A stretch of 27,884 nt of DNA from CAYLXC01 sp964387865 (lineage in GTDB: Bacteria; Patescibacteriota; Microgenomatia; Daviesbacterales; UBA10151), in NCBI GenBank assembly GCA_964387865.1, contig CAYLXC010000012.1, positions 1 to 27,884 of the forward strand, given 5' to 3'. Shown here piece after piece: positions 1-8,152 of the stretch. The notes under the pieces are model-generated. The model saw nothing but the letters and a program-made list of their open reading frames with translations, made no database searches and was not told the origin of the DNA. Within the stretch, counting starts at the first letter, position 1, and each line of letters begins with the position of its first letter. The position numbers were made by a program, and so were the translations under genes.

Positions 1-127
1 TTTTTTCATCCCAAATGTAAAGATCTCTTACCTTTCCTTGCTTTTTTTTCCCAAATCCTTTTAGATTAACTGTTTTTAAAACATGCGGAATGTTTTTTAT
101 GATTGTTCTTTTATCTAACATAGCCAT
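1..127 (-). CDS. purC: SAICAR synthetase PurC, N-terminal part (runs off the window)
   Basis: Partial gene; only about the first 42 codons are present and the rest lies beyond the left edge. The minus-strand frame contains KKKQGKVRDLYIWDEK, which carries the GKVRDLY motif found near the start of SAICAR synthetases, the enzymes that join CAIR and aspartate. Two in-frame ATGs exist, at 127 and 121. The first is preferred because an AGGCGGG-like ribosome site lies a few bases upstream. It follows purE by about 60 bases on the same strand, which fits the purine cluster. The call rests on one short motif plus context. Confidence 0.8.
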   Translation of the reverse strand, partial: MAMLDKRTIIKNIPHVLKTVNLKGFGKKKQGKVRDLYIWDEK

Positions 128-189
128 TTGACCCGCCTATGGCGTGGTCTCCTGAGGAGCGAAGCGACAAAGGATCTCCTTCATGTTTA

Positions 190-708
190 TTACTCCTTCA
201 CATACTCCTCCAACCCAATCTTTTCCAGCTTCTCAGCTTTTTTCAGAACCCCTTCAGCCAAAGATTTCTTATATTCTATTAATTTTTGTTCCAAACTTTT
301 ATCCGATGTTGCCAAAATTTGGATTGCCAAAATGCCGGCATTTTTAGCTCCGTTTATAGCAACAGTAGCTACAGGTATTCCTGGGGGCATTTGTAAGGTT
401 GCAAGTAGTGCATCTATTCCATCTAATTCATCTGGTCCTCCATGTTTAAGCGGTATGCCAATTACTGGAAGAGGAAAATGTGAAGCAACAACACCCGCTA
501 AATGTGCAGCAAGTCCTGCCCCACAGATTATCACCTTCCCACCATTTTTATGAAACTTTTCGACCAACTCTAATGTCCTTTTAGGGGATCTGTGAGCAGA
601 AGAAATTGTTAACTCATAATTTATTCCAAACTCATCCAAAACTTTTGCTGCTTCTCCCATTGTTTCTAGTTCTGTATCAGATGCAGAGATGATGAGTACT
701 TTGTTCAT
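190..708 (-). CDS. purE: N5-carboxyaminoimidazole ribonucleotide mutase PurE (class I)
   Basis: PurE moves the carboxyl group of N5-CAIR to give CAIR. The protein starts MNKVLIISASD, with SASD at the usual GSxSD phosphate-binding site. It then shows SAHRSP, the class I hallmark, a glycine-rich GAGLAAHLAG loop, LPVIGIPL and QMPPGIPVATVAI, all in the family order. Length is about 172 residues, normal for class I. A TTG at 723 would extend it by five residues into purB, but the ATG at 708 gives the usual short lead into the first beta strand and starts just after the purB stop (713). No purK is visible in the window, so the source of N5-CAIR must be encoded elsewhere. Confidence 0.95.
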   Translation of the reverse strand: MNKVLIISASDTELETMGEAAKVLDEFGINYELTISSAHRSPKRTLELVEKFHKNGGKVIICGAGLAAHLAGVVASHFPLPVIGIPLKHGGPDELDGIDALLATLQMPPGIPVATVAINGAKNAGILAIQILATSDKSLEQKLIEYKKSLAEGVLKKAEKLEKIGLEEYVKE

Positions 709-712
709 AGAT

Positions 713-2128
713 TCATGTCTCAATTCCTCTTAATTTAACCATATCTGTAATTTTATTCGCAAGCTCCAAAGCTTTCTTACTAGCATTACCGATATAATTT
801 TTTGCATCTAACAAATTTCTTAATTCATTAGGATTAATATATTTATTAATTTCTTCTGACTCCATAAGTAATTTTTCCATAGGATTCTCATCCCCATTTT
901 GTATTGCTTCCAATACACTCATGGAAATTTCTCTTAAAACCTCATGCATCTTTTGTCTGTCAGCTCCATTTTTTACAGCCTCTATAATAATCAGTTCTGT
1001 TGCAGAGAATGGCCAGTAAGTAGCTAGGTTTTTGGTTATTCGTTTATCGTTAATCATTAATCCGGAAACAATATTTGCAGCAGAAGTTAGCATCTCATCT
1101 ATTGCTAAAAACATTTCAGGGATGGCAACTCGTCTATTTGCAGAATCATCCAAAGTTCGCTCCAATAACATGTGGGCAGCATTATCCCATGTGGTTTTTG
1201 AGAGATTAACGACTAATCTTCCTAGAGAACAAATTTGTTCTGATTTTATTGGATTTCTTTTAAAAGGCATTGCCGATGAACCAACTTGAGATTTTCCAAA
1301 TGGTTCCTGCCACTCACCAAATCCGGGAGATTGCATAATCCTCAAATCAAATGCAAATTTATACAAAGATTGCGCAATTGATGAAAGCAAATTTCCCACC
1401 CAAACTTCTATTTTTCTGGGGGAAGTTTGGTTTGTAACCTCAAATGCTTCTAATCCCCCTAATCCTTCTAACACTTCTCTTTCCATCTGCCGGGCTTTTT
1501 CCAAATCCAAAAGCCTTACAAAACTCGCTGAAGTTCCAACAGCCCCTTTTATACCTTTTGCTTTTAGATTTTTCTTTACAAATGTAAGAAATTCATAATC
1601 CATTAAAAGATCCTGAGCATAAAAAGCAAATCTATATCCTAATGTTGTTGGTTCAGCCGGTTGTAAGTGTGTATATCCCATGCATGCAAAATCAGCATAC
1701 TTGACTATTTTTTCTCCAAATGTTTTTATTAAAATTATAATTTGTTTTTCTACTAAATCCAAAGCTTCAGAAAGTCTAATTGTTTCACAATTATCAGAAA
1801 TATCCATGCTTGTTGCACCGAGATGAATTTTTCCTCCCCCAACTTTTGCTTTTTCCGCAAATTCTTTAATTGCTGCAACAACATCATGACTTGTATCTTT
1901 TTCAATTTCCCAAATTCTTTCAATATCCAAATTTTCTTGATTTTTTTCCAAATCAGATAGTTCATCTTTTGAAACTAAACCTTCTTTACTTTGGGCCCTT
2001 GCCAGCTCGACCCAAATTTTCCTCCAGAGTCTGTACTTATTTTCTTCAGAAAAGATCTTCCTCATATCTTCAGATCCATATCTCCAGGAAAAAGGTGATG
2101 TATACCTACTGTAATCTTTGTTTTTCAT
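713..2128 (-). CDS. purB: Adenylosuccinate lyase PurB
   Basis: PurB removes fumarate from SAICAR (to AICAR) and from adenylosuccinate (to AMP), so it serves both the main pathway and the purA branch. The 471-residue protein has the fumarase/aspartase superfamily regions in order: TSHDVV near residue 79, GYTHLQPAEPTT near 150 (catalytic His region) and the signature GSSAMPFKRNP near 287 with its mobile catalytic Ser. The ATG at 2128 has GGGG at a workable ribosome-binding distance. That stretch is the edge of a palindromic element lying between purH and purB. Length and motifs are normal. Confidence 0.96.
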   Translation of the reverse strand: MKNKDYSRYTSPFSWRYGSEDMRKIFSEENKYRLWRKIWVELARAQSKEGLVSKDELSDLEKNQENLDIERIWEIEKDTSHDVVAAIKEFAEKAKVGGGKIHLGATSMDISDNCETIRLSEALDLVEKQIIILIKTFGEKIVKYADFACMGYTHLQPAEPTTLGYRFAFYAQDLLMDYEFLTFVKKNLKAKGIKGAVGTSASFVRLLDLEKARQMEREVLEGLGGLEAFEVTNQTSPRKIEVWVGNLLSSIAQSLYKFAFDLRIMQSPGFGEWQEPFGKSQVGSSAMPFKRNPIKSEQICSLGRLVVNLSKTTWDNAAHMLLERTLDDSANRRVAIPEMFLAIDEMLTSAANIVSGLMINDKRITKNLATYWPFSATELIIIEAVKNGADRQKMHEVLREISMSVLEAIQNGDENPMEKLLMESEEINKYINPNELRNLLDAKNYIGNASKKALELANKITDMVKLRGIET

Positions 2129-2139
2129 AGTTTTCCCCT

Positions 2140-2207
2140 GTCATTCCCGCGCAAGCGGGAATCCATCCAATAATGATTTATGGATCCCCGATCAGGTCGG
2201 GGATGAC
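2140..2207. repeat. Palindromic repeat element, family A (purH-purB gap)
   Basis: Nested palindrome. The outer ends are GTCATTCCC and GGGGATGAC, and inside are two hairpins (ATTCCCGC/GCGGGAAT and ATCCCCGA/TCGGGGAT). It has the same architecture as the elements at 6812-6871 and 12348-12422 and the half copy at 10211-10235. It fills most of the space between purH and purB. A small extra palindrome (GACGCTTCGCGTC) follows and runs into the purH stop codon. Confidence 0.85.
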
Positions 2208-2215
2208 GCTTCGCG

Positions 2216-3751
2216 TCAGTGTCTGAAAGCCCTCCTTCCTGAAAATACCATTGGTATTCCGAATTCACTCGCTGCATCCACTGATGCTTTATCATTAATA
2301 GATCCCCCTTGCTGCAAAATTGCTTTTATTCCATATCTTGCAGCCAGTCTAACCGAATCATCAAATGGAAAAAAGCTATCACTTATTAGAATACCACCTT
2401 CTGCAAATTTACCTGCTTGTTCTAAGGCAATTTTAGTTGCACCAATCCTTGAAGTTTGACCGGAACCAATTCCCCTGGTCATTGGAAAATCTTTATCTAC
2501 CACCAAAACAGCATTTGATCTGACTGCCTTAACTGCTTTAAATCCAAATCTCATAAGGTTTAGTTGTTTTTTTGTAGGCTTAATTTTTGATACGACTTTC
2601 CAATTTTTAAAACTTCTCTCCACATCATCATCAAAATCCTGTAAAAGTACTCCTCCTGCAAAATATTTTAGATCCCACTTTTCCCTTCTTTCATATGGAA
2701 TTTCTCCAAACGTATAAATTCCCATACTTTTTCTTACCCGTTTCAAAAAATCTAATGCTTCATCTGTAATATCAGGCACTGCAACTACGTCAACATTTCC
2801 CTCATTTTCATACTTAAAGGTAGCGATAACCTTGGCAGCATTTAGATCCATTTTCCGGTTCAAAACCATCACCCCTCCAAATGCAGAAACAGGATCTGCT
2901 TTTAATGCTCTATCCAATGCTTCCGTTGCATCCTTACCAGTTGCTATGCCACAAGGGGAAAGGTGTTTTATTACACAAGCAGCATTCTCTTTAAATTGCC
3001 TCACAGTTTCTATTCCGGAAAAAATATCTCCGGTATTTGTTCCAGAAAGTTCTCTTCCCCAAAGATGTTTTAATTTTGACAGCGGGGTATTAGAATTTGG
3101 AACTAAATAAAGAGCTGCCTTCTGATGCGGATTTTCACCATATCTTAAATCTTTGAATTTTCTTATCGGAATTGTCACCTCTTTTGGAAACCTTTCATTT
3201 GATAAAAAGTTACCAACTAAAGAATCATATAAGGATAAATTATAAAAAGCTTTCCCAGCCAACTTTTGTCTTAAATCTTTTGTGACATCTCCGCTTTTTA
3301 ATGCCTTCCCAACCCAATCATAATCTGATGGATCAGTCACGACCAAAACATTCTCATAATTTTTTGCAGCAGCTCTTATCATAGTAGGTCCCCCGATATC
3401 AATATTTTCTACAGATGGCTTTTCATCAAATGGATAAAAATTGCAAACAACAACATCAATTTGCGGGATACCCATTTTATTTGCCTGATCCACATGATTA
3501 GAGTTTCTTCTGTCGAATAATATTCCGCTTTCTATTTGGAAACTTATTGTCTTTACTCTGCCGTCAAATGAATCACGGGGATTTCCGGTAATTTCTTCAA
3601 CTGGAACAGCTTTTATACCATGATCAGTCAATTCTTTATATGTACCAGCCGTTGAGATAATCGTGTATCCCAACTTCACTAAAACTTTCGCAAAATCCGA
3701 AATGCCTGTCTTATCATATACAGATAAAAGTGCAAAATGCGAAATCGTCAT
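2216..3751 (-). CDS. purH: Bifunctional AICAR formyltransferase / IMP cyclohydrolase PurH
   Basis: 511 residues, the usual two-domain length. The N-terminal IMP cyclohydrolase (MGS-like) domain shows LLSVYDKTGI, STAGTYKEL, TGNPRDSFDGRVKT and NFYPF. The C-terminal AICAR transformylase domain shows RYGENPHQKAALY, the catalytic-region KHLSPCG (usual form KHxNPCG), SDSFFPFDD and the closing QQGGSINDKAS...FSGRRAFRH. Both activities therefore look intact and would carry AICAR to IMP with 10-formyl-THF. This makes the two PurP-family genes at 4570-6756 redundant on paper. The ATG at 3751 has AAAGGA immediately upstream, within a small hairpin. Confidence 0.97.
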   Translation of the reverse strand: MTISHFALLSVYDKTGISDFAKVLVKLGYTIISTAGTYKELTDHGIKAVPVEEITGNPRDSFDGRVKTISFQIESGILFDRRNSNHVDQANKMGIPQIDVVVCNFYPFDEKPSVENIDIGGPTMIRAAAKNYENVLVVTDPSDYDWVGKALKSGDVTKDLRQKLAGKAFYNLSLYDSLVGNFLSNERFPKEVTIPIRKFKDLRYGENPHQKAALYLVPNSNTPLSKLKHLWGRELSGTNTGDIFSGIETVRQFKENAACVIKHLSPCGIATGKDATEALDRALKADPVSAFGGVMVLNRKMDLNAAKVIATFKYENEGNVDVVAVPDITDEALDFLKRVRKSMGIYTFGEIPYERREKWDLKYFAGGVLLQDFDDDVERSFKNWKVVSKIKPTKKQLNLMRFGFKAVKAVRSNAVLVVDKDFPMTRGIGSGQTSRIGATKIALEQAGKFAEGGILISDSFFPFDDSVRLAARYGIKAILQQGGSINDKASVDAASEFGIPMVFSGRRAFRH

Positions 3752-3780
3752 GGTCCTTTAGACCGAAGGTCGCAAGGACC
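3752..3780. repeat. Short hairpin upstream of purH
   Basis: GGTCC and GGACC arms enclose a perfect GACC-GAA-GGTC inner stem, directly before the purH ATG on the minus strand. No T-run follows, so it is probably not a terminator. It may be another small palindromic repeat or a translational control hairpin, because it includes the purH ribosome-binding region. Confidence 0.6.
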
Positions 3781-3788
3781 TAGGGTCC

Positions 3789-4568
3789 TTATAATACAAA
3801 CCTTTTTATTACATCAGCTACCCCGTCGTCCTCCACTGATGGCGCAATATAATCTGCAATTTCTTTTAGATCTGGAACAGCATTACTCATTGCTATTTTA
3901 AGTCCGCAAGCCAAAAGAAGCGGAAAATCATTATATCCGTCTCCCACACCAATTATTTCATGCGTATCAATTTTTAGTAATTTAGCAACTTCAAATATAC
4001 CGTGTTGTTTGGTTGCAAGAGCGTGAGTTATGACAACACCAAATCTGCCTATTTCCCATGAAACACCTTTATGAACCGAAAGATTTTTAATTTTAGAAAG
4101 CTTATCTTTTAGCTCCTCTGCAGCTTGATGTTCTAAACTAAAAATACCCGCTTCGATAGGCTTTCTTGGAACATAATCTTCTTTGTAATCACTATCCAAC
4201 CCGTCCGTATCTTGTATAATAAATTTCAAATCGTATTTTTTCTTAAATTCCTTGACAATTTTTATAACCTCATATAAATCCTCTGTTCTAATTTTTTCTT
4301 CATGTAAGATTTTTAAAGTCTTACTGTCAATAACTTGTGCTCCTCCACTAATTATTGATGGCCCTGAAAGATTTAAGTGTTTAAGTATTGCACGAGAATA
4401 AAATAGAGGTCGTTGGGTTGCTATACCGATATGTATTAGTTTTGAAGCGCTCTTAATTGCCTGTTTAACAACGGGTGAAGGCATTGCATCCATTTCGTTT
4501 GCAATTAATGTTCCATCACAATCTATTATTAAAGCTTTAAATTTCTTTCTCTTTATATTATTTTTCAT
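3789..4568 (-). CDS. HAD-superfamily hydrolase, Cof-like (type IIB cap)
   Basis: 259 residues. HAD motif I is IIDCDGTLI (nucleophile Asp and second Asp both present), motif II is GIATQR, a Lys follows in ALATKQHGI, and motif IV is GVGDGYNDFPLL. The long insert between motifs II and III fits the Cof/type IIB cap of sugar-phosphate or nucleotide phosphatases. The substrate cannot be read from sequence. It starts one base after the purP paralogue stop and lies between that gene and purH, so it is surely co-transcribed with purine genes. A nucleotide or phosphorylated-intermediate phosphatase is a reasonable inference. Confidence 0.85.
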   Translation of the reverse strand: MKNNIKRKKFKALIIDCDGTLIANEMDAMPSPVVKQAIKSASKLIHIGIATQRPLFYSRAILKHLNLSGPSIISGGAQVIDSKTLKILHEEKIRTEDLYEVIKIVKEFKKKYDLKFIIQDTDGLDSDYKEDYVPRKPIEAGIFSLEHQAAEELKDKLSKIKNLSVHKGVSWEIGRFGVVITHALATKQHGIFEVAKLLKIDTHEIIGVGDGYNDFPLLLACGLKIAMSNAVPDLKEIADYIAPSVEDDGVADVIKRFVL

Positions 4569-4569
4569 T

Positions 4570-5670
4570 TTATGTTAAAACATCCTCCAATTTTTCAGAT
4601 TCTTGAGCATTTTTTATCTCCATGGCGATTCTTTTACCCATACTAATATTTTGTCCGTAAAGATAACCGCTGTATGGAGTTGCAAATATTCCGGGAGATC
4701 CCGGCATTCTTGGAGAAATATCAAAAACAATTATCTCTTTTTTAGGTGGACCGGGAGTTATCACAGTTTGTAATGCAAAGGGGCCAATAACTCCAGGCGG
4801 CATCATTTCTTGACAAGCCTTCACAAATTTTTCACCCAAATCATATGCATCTTCCAAAAGTGACTCCAAAACTGTTACAGCTATATGTCCTGCTTCCTCA
4901 TATTTAATTCCTATTTTTTTAATTAAATCTTCTTCATAAAGGGATGGTAATTTAGTAAATCCTTCTACGCTGGTTTGTCTTCTGGTGTCAGTGCCTATAA
5001 GTTCAACTCTATTACTCAAGGGAGAATAGAAAAAGTTAAAATTTACCTGGACTCCTACAACAAATTCCTCTATTACAGCTTTATTTATTTGCTCCCTTGT
5101 AAATTTTCCCGTACTTAGTCCATGAGCAACTCCCACCTTATATTCCTCATATGATTCTGCAAAGAAAAATGCCCTTTCAAAACCGCGTTCCTTTTCCAAA
5201 ACTTTCACAATACAAAGTCTATCAATATCTTTGGGTCCGCCAGCTGGCGGATTAAATTGTTTCGGATACCTTATGTTTGCTTTATCCATCAAATCATACT
5301 GATTGGGTTTCACCCCGCGTTCTTCTACTTTTAATAAGAACCTATTTCCAAACATTGGAACTTTGAATTTTTTCTCAATAGCATTGTAATCATTTATATA
5401 AACTTCAAAAGATCTATGGGGAATAAATATTGCGTTTCTTTTGAGTAGTTCCTGTTGAATATTTTCAGATAAGATTTCCTTAAAATCATCCAGAACAAGA
5501 ATCTCATCAACGCACCCAAGTTTACCTTTCGTAGCATAATATTTTTGATAAGTTTTTTCTCTTCCTTTTTTACAAATCACCAATGTCCTAATGCCCAAAT
5601 CTTTTGCGCCCCTGCAAATATCTAGGGCAGAATGAGAACCTAAAACAGCTATAGTGTATTGTTTATTCAT
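4570..5670 (-). CDS. Diverged PurP-family ATP-grasp protein
   Basis: 366 residues. It aligns along its whole length with the neighbouring PurP: it shares GSHSAL, IPHRSFEVY, FGNRFLLKVEE, a NFFYSPL segment, VELIGTDTRRQT, PPGVIGPFALQ and a GKRIAMEIKNA end. PurP proteins formylate AICAR with formate and ATP in archaea. Key places have changed. The glycine-rich ATP loop is EKERGFERAFFF instead of GAAGGKGYF, and the metal-site segment is DISPRMPGSPG instead of EISARIVAGTN. It may therefore act on another substrate, be a non-catalytic partner of PurP in a mixed oligomer, or be decaying. It overlaps nothing and follows purP after a palindromic spacer. Confidence 0.85.
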   Translation of the reverse strand: MNKQYTIAVLGSHSALDICRGAKDLGIRTLVICKKGREKTYQKYYATKGKLGCVDEILVLDDFKEILSENIQQELLKRNAIFIPHRSFEVYINDYNAIEKKFKVPMFGNRFLLKVEERGVKPNQYDLMDKANIRYPKQFNPPAGGPKDIDRLCIVKVLEKERGFERAFFFAESYEEYKVGVAHGLSTGKFTREQINKAVIEEFVVGVQVNFNFFYSPLSNRVELIGTDTRRQTSVEGFTKLPSLYEEDLIKKIGIKYEEAGHIAVTVLESLLEDAYDLGEKFVKACQEMMPPGVIGPFALQTVITPGPPKKEIIVFDISPRMPGSPGIFATPYSGYLYGQNISMGKRIAMEIKNAQESEKLEDVLT

Positions 5671-5684
5671 ATTTCAAATGTATT

Positions 5685-5733
5685 TTCTCATTTCATTCGA
5701 AAAATATCTTATTGTTCGAGTGATTAGCGAGAA
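5685..5733. repeat. Imperfect palindrome, family C, between purP genes
   Basis: The arms TTCTCATTTCATTCGAA and TTCGAGTGATTAGCGAGAA are imperfect reverse complements. A sister copy with the arms in the opposite order lies at 10365-10435. It occupies the gap between the two purP-family genes. Confidence 0.75.
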
Positions 5734-5739
5734 CATACC

Positions 5740-6756
5740 TTAATCCAAAACCTCCTTTAATTTATTTTCAGAAAGGGCATTCTTAATTTCCCTGGCAATC
5801 CTTCTCCCTGTAGACATTGGTTCATCATAAAGAAGATATGTATAAGGTGAACCGTTAATAAAACAATTTGTCCCTGCAACAATTCTAGCAGAGATTTCAA
5901 TTATATAAACTTCCTCTGTCGAGGTAATTATAGTTTCCAGACAAAATGGCCCAAATAATCCTTTAGGCGGTATCAATTTTTGAGAGGTTTTAATAACCCT
6001 GTCAGCCATTTCAACTGCCTCTGCAACCATTGACTCCCGAACAGCCATTGGAATATTGGCAACAACTTCAAATGACGGTTCAATATTTAAACCTCTTTGA
6101 TTTTTTGCAGGAATTCTTCCCAAAGAATCAACATTTGTTTCATACCTTTTATCCACACTCATAAGTTCAATTTTTTTATTAAGAGGTGAATAGAAAAAAT
6201 GAAAATATACGGGAACTCCTATTACATATTCTTGTACTATAAATCTTTCCTGGTCATAATTTCTTAACTTTTCATCAAACTCTTTTTGATTTCTTGCAGT
6301 AAAATAGCCCTTGCCACCTGCTGCTCCATATGATTTAACAATTACAGACCTGTCAATTTTATCTCCTTTTTTAAATCTGTGGGGAACTTTAATACCGCTT
6401 TTCTCCATCCACTCCCTTTGCATTTTTCTATTTTCTTCCCAATCCAAAACTTTCTTATTTCCGAAATATGGAACTTTCATTTTTTTATTTTCATCCATAC
6501 CCAAATACGCAACAAAAGATCCATGTGGAATAATAATGCAATTTCTTTTTAGGAGATCTTTCTCTAATTTTGGAAAATCATCCCATGATTTGATTTCAAT
6601 TATTTCGTCAATAAAATTTGAATAAGATTTATAAAGAGTAATTCTATCCGGGGTGCATACAACTGCAGTTTTGAACCCTTCATCTTTTGCCCCTTTGAGG
6701 ATTTGCAGGGCACTATGAGAACCTAAAGTGACAATGGTATACTTTGTAATTCCCAT
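5740..6756 (-). CDS. purP: FAICAR synthetase PurP (archaeal type, formate-dependent)
   Basis: 338 residues. The protein follows archaeal PurP throughout: GSHSALQILKGAKDEGF, PHGSFVAYLG, VPYFGNKKVLDWEE, the glycine-rich ATP-grasp loop VIVKSYGAAGGKGYFTA, VQEYVIGVPV, HFFYSPLNKKIELMSVDKRYE, GLFGPFCLE, EISARIVAGTNCF and TGRRIAREIKNAL. The reaction is AICAR + formate + ATP to FAICAR, an alternative to the folate-using step of PurH. All the residues that look important in the archaeal family are kept, unlike in the paralogue downstream. A full consensus promoter sits 5 nt before the ATG, so this gene starts its own transcript. Confidence 0.93.
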   Translation of the reverse strand: MGITKYTIVTLGSHSALQILKGAKDEGFKTAVVCTPDRITLYKSYSNFIDEIIEIKSWDDFPKLEKDLLKRNCIIIPHGSFVAYLGMDENKKMKVPYFGNKKVLDWEENRKMQREWMEKSGIKVPHRFKKGDKIDRSVIVKSYGAAGGKGYFTARNQKEFDEKLRNYDQERFIVQEYVIGVPVYFHFFYSPLNKKIELMSVDKRYETNVDSLGRIPAKNQRGLNIEPSFEVVANIPMAVRESMVAEAVEMADRVIKTSQKLIPPKGLFGPFCLETIITSTEEVYIIEISARIVAGTNCFINGSPYTYLLYDEPMSTGRRIAREIKNALSENKLKEVLD

Positions 6757-6761
6757 AGCCC

Positions 6762-6790
6762 ATTATACAAAATGGCTGTTCATTTGTCAA
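6762..6790 (-). promoter_or_regulatory. Consensus sigma-70-type promoter for purP
   Basis: On the minus strand TTGACA (6790-6785), a 17-nt spacer and TATAAT (6767-6762) match both consensus boxes exactly. The purP ATG begins only 5 nt after the -10 box, so the transcript should start at or next to the A of the ATG (leaderless). Confidence 0.85.
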
Positions 6791-6796
6791 AAAACA

Positions 6797-6805
6797 TGCT
6801 AAACT
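6797..6805 (+). promoter_or_regulatory. Extended -10 promoter candidate for purA
   Basis: TGC-TAAACT fits the TGn-TANNNT extended -10 form. Predicted initiation falls near 6812, exactly where the palindromic element begins. No good -35 is seen at 17 nt. It is back-to-back with the purP promoter. Confidence 0.5.
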
Positions 6806-6811
6806 GCCATT

Positions 6812-6871
6812 GTCATTCCCGCGAAAGCGGGAATCCATATTTTATAGATTCCGGATTAAATCCGGAATGAC
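6812..6871. repeat. Palindromic repeat element, family A (purA leader)
   Basis: GTCATTCCCGCG-AAA-GCGGGAATCC and GATTCCGGATT-AAATCCGGAATGAC hairpins form one 60-bp palindrome. It ends 6 nt before the purA ATG and so fills the whole predicted 5' leader of purA. Confidence 0.85.
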
Positions 6872-6877
6872 AAAAAA

Positions 6878-8152
6878 ATGAAAGATGTATCAGCAATAAT
6901 TGGAACTCAATGGGGAGATGAAGGAAAAGGTAAAATAGTTGATGTTTTTTCCTCAAAATCGGATTTTGTTGTCAGATTTCATGGCGGAAATAATGCTGGT
7001 CATACAATTGTAGTTGGTGGCAAGAAATATCCACTTCATTTAATACCCTCCGGAATTCTCAATCCAAAAACAAAATGTGTAATTGCAAATGGTGTTGTTG
7101 TTGATTTAGAAGTTTTAGTTGAAGAAATAAATACATTCGAAAAAGATGGAATTGATTTGAATGGAAGACTTTTTATTTCCGACAGATGTCACTTAATTCT
7201 TCCATATCACAAGGCTCTAGATAAAGCCTATGAAAATGCAAGAGGAAAAGATAAATTAGGAACAACAGGAAGAGGAATCGGACCATGTTATGCAGATAAA
7301 GCTAGTTATAATGGCATCAGAATTTATGAACTTAAGGACTGGGATTTATTTGTTGAGAAATTTACATTCCAATCCAAAATAAAAAATGAAATTTTAAAAA
7401 CCTTTAAAGTTACTCCTATAAACATTAAAAAAGAATTAGAAAAAATTGCCGTAGCAAGAAAAATTATCTTACCATATGTTGCAGATACATATGCTATTTT
7501 ACAAAAAGCTATGAAGCAAAATAAAAATGTACTTTTTGAAGGAGCACATGGAGTAATGCTGGATGTAGACTTTTCTCCTTATCCATACACTACAGCATCA
7601 AATGTTATACCAGGAGCAGTAAATATTGGTGCAGGGATTCCTGTACAAAAAATTTCAAAAGTCTGTGGAGTTGTAAAAGCTTACACATCTAGAGTTGGAG
7701 GCGGTCCACTTCCAACTGAAATCCAAGGAGAATTGTCGGATACAATTAGAGAAAAGGGTGGAGAATATGGAACTACAACCGGAAGGCCAAGAAGAGTCGG
7801 ATGGCTGGATCTGGAAGCAGTAAAATTTGCGTGTGAAATTTCATCTGTCACTGAAATTGTAATAACAAAAATTGATGTTTTATCAGGACTGAAAAAAATT
7901 AGAGTTGGAATTGGCTACAAACTGAATGGAAAATCAATTCCATATTCAAGTTGTGGATACAAGGAATTGGAAAAGGTCAAAGTGGACTACAAAGAATTTC
8001 CGGGGTGGAAAGAAGATATTTCAGATATCAGAAAATTTTCTGATCTTCCAAAAAATTGCCGTGAATATTTAAAGTTCATTGAAAAATTCTTAGGAGTTAA
8101 AATTTCTATTGTCTCAGTTGGTCCTGCGAGAGAAGAATATATTAATGTATGA
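6878..8152 (+). CDS. purA: Adenylosuccinate synthetase PurA
   Basis: 424 residues, the family length. The N-terminal GTQWGDEGKGK loop binds GTP and holds the catalytic Asp. Further on are HGGNNAGHT, GTTGRGIGPCYADK, the IMP-site region SPYPYTTASNV and TTTGRPRRVGWLD. It converts IMP and aspartate to adenylosuccinate, which PurB then cleaves to AMP. It is on the opposite strand from the rest of the cluster and overlaps the next gene by ATGA. No clear ribosome site precedes the ATG; only A-rich sequence and the palindrome lie there. Confidence 0.97.
   Translation: MKDVSAIIGTQWGDEGKGKIVDVFSSKSDFVVRFHGGNNAGHTIVVGGKKYPLHLIPSGILNPKTKCVIANGVVVDLEVLVEEINTFEKDGIDLNGRLFISDRCHLILPYHKALDKAYENARGKDKLGTTGRGIGPCYADKASYNGIRIYELKDWDLFVEKFTFQSKIKNEILKTFKVTPINIKKELEKIAVARKIILPYVADTYAILQKAMKQNKNVLFEGAHGVMLDVDFSPYPYTTASNVIPGAVNIGAGIPVQKISKVCGVVKAYTSRVGGGPLPTEIQGELSDTIREKGGEYGTTTGRPRRVGWLDLEAVKFACEISSVTEIVITKIDVLSGLKKIRVGIGYKLNGKSIPYSSCGYKELEKVKVDYKEFPGWKEDISDIRKFSDLPKNCREYLKFIEKFLGVKISIVSVGPAREEYINV

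Noticed and set aside
128..553. Plus-strand open frame over purE
   Set aside because: Antisense shadow of a clear purE; no family motif and no ribosome site.
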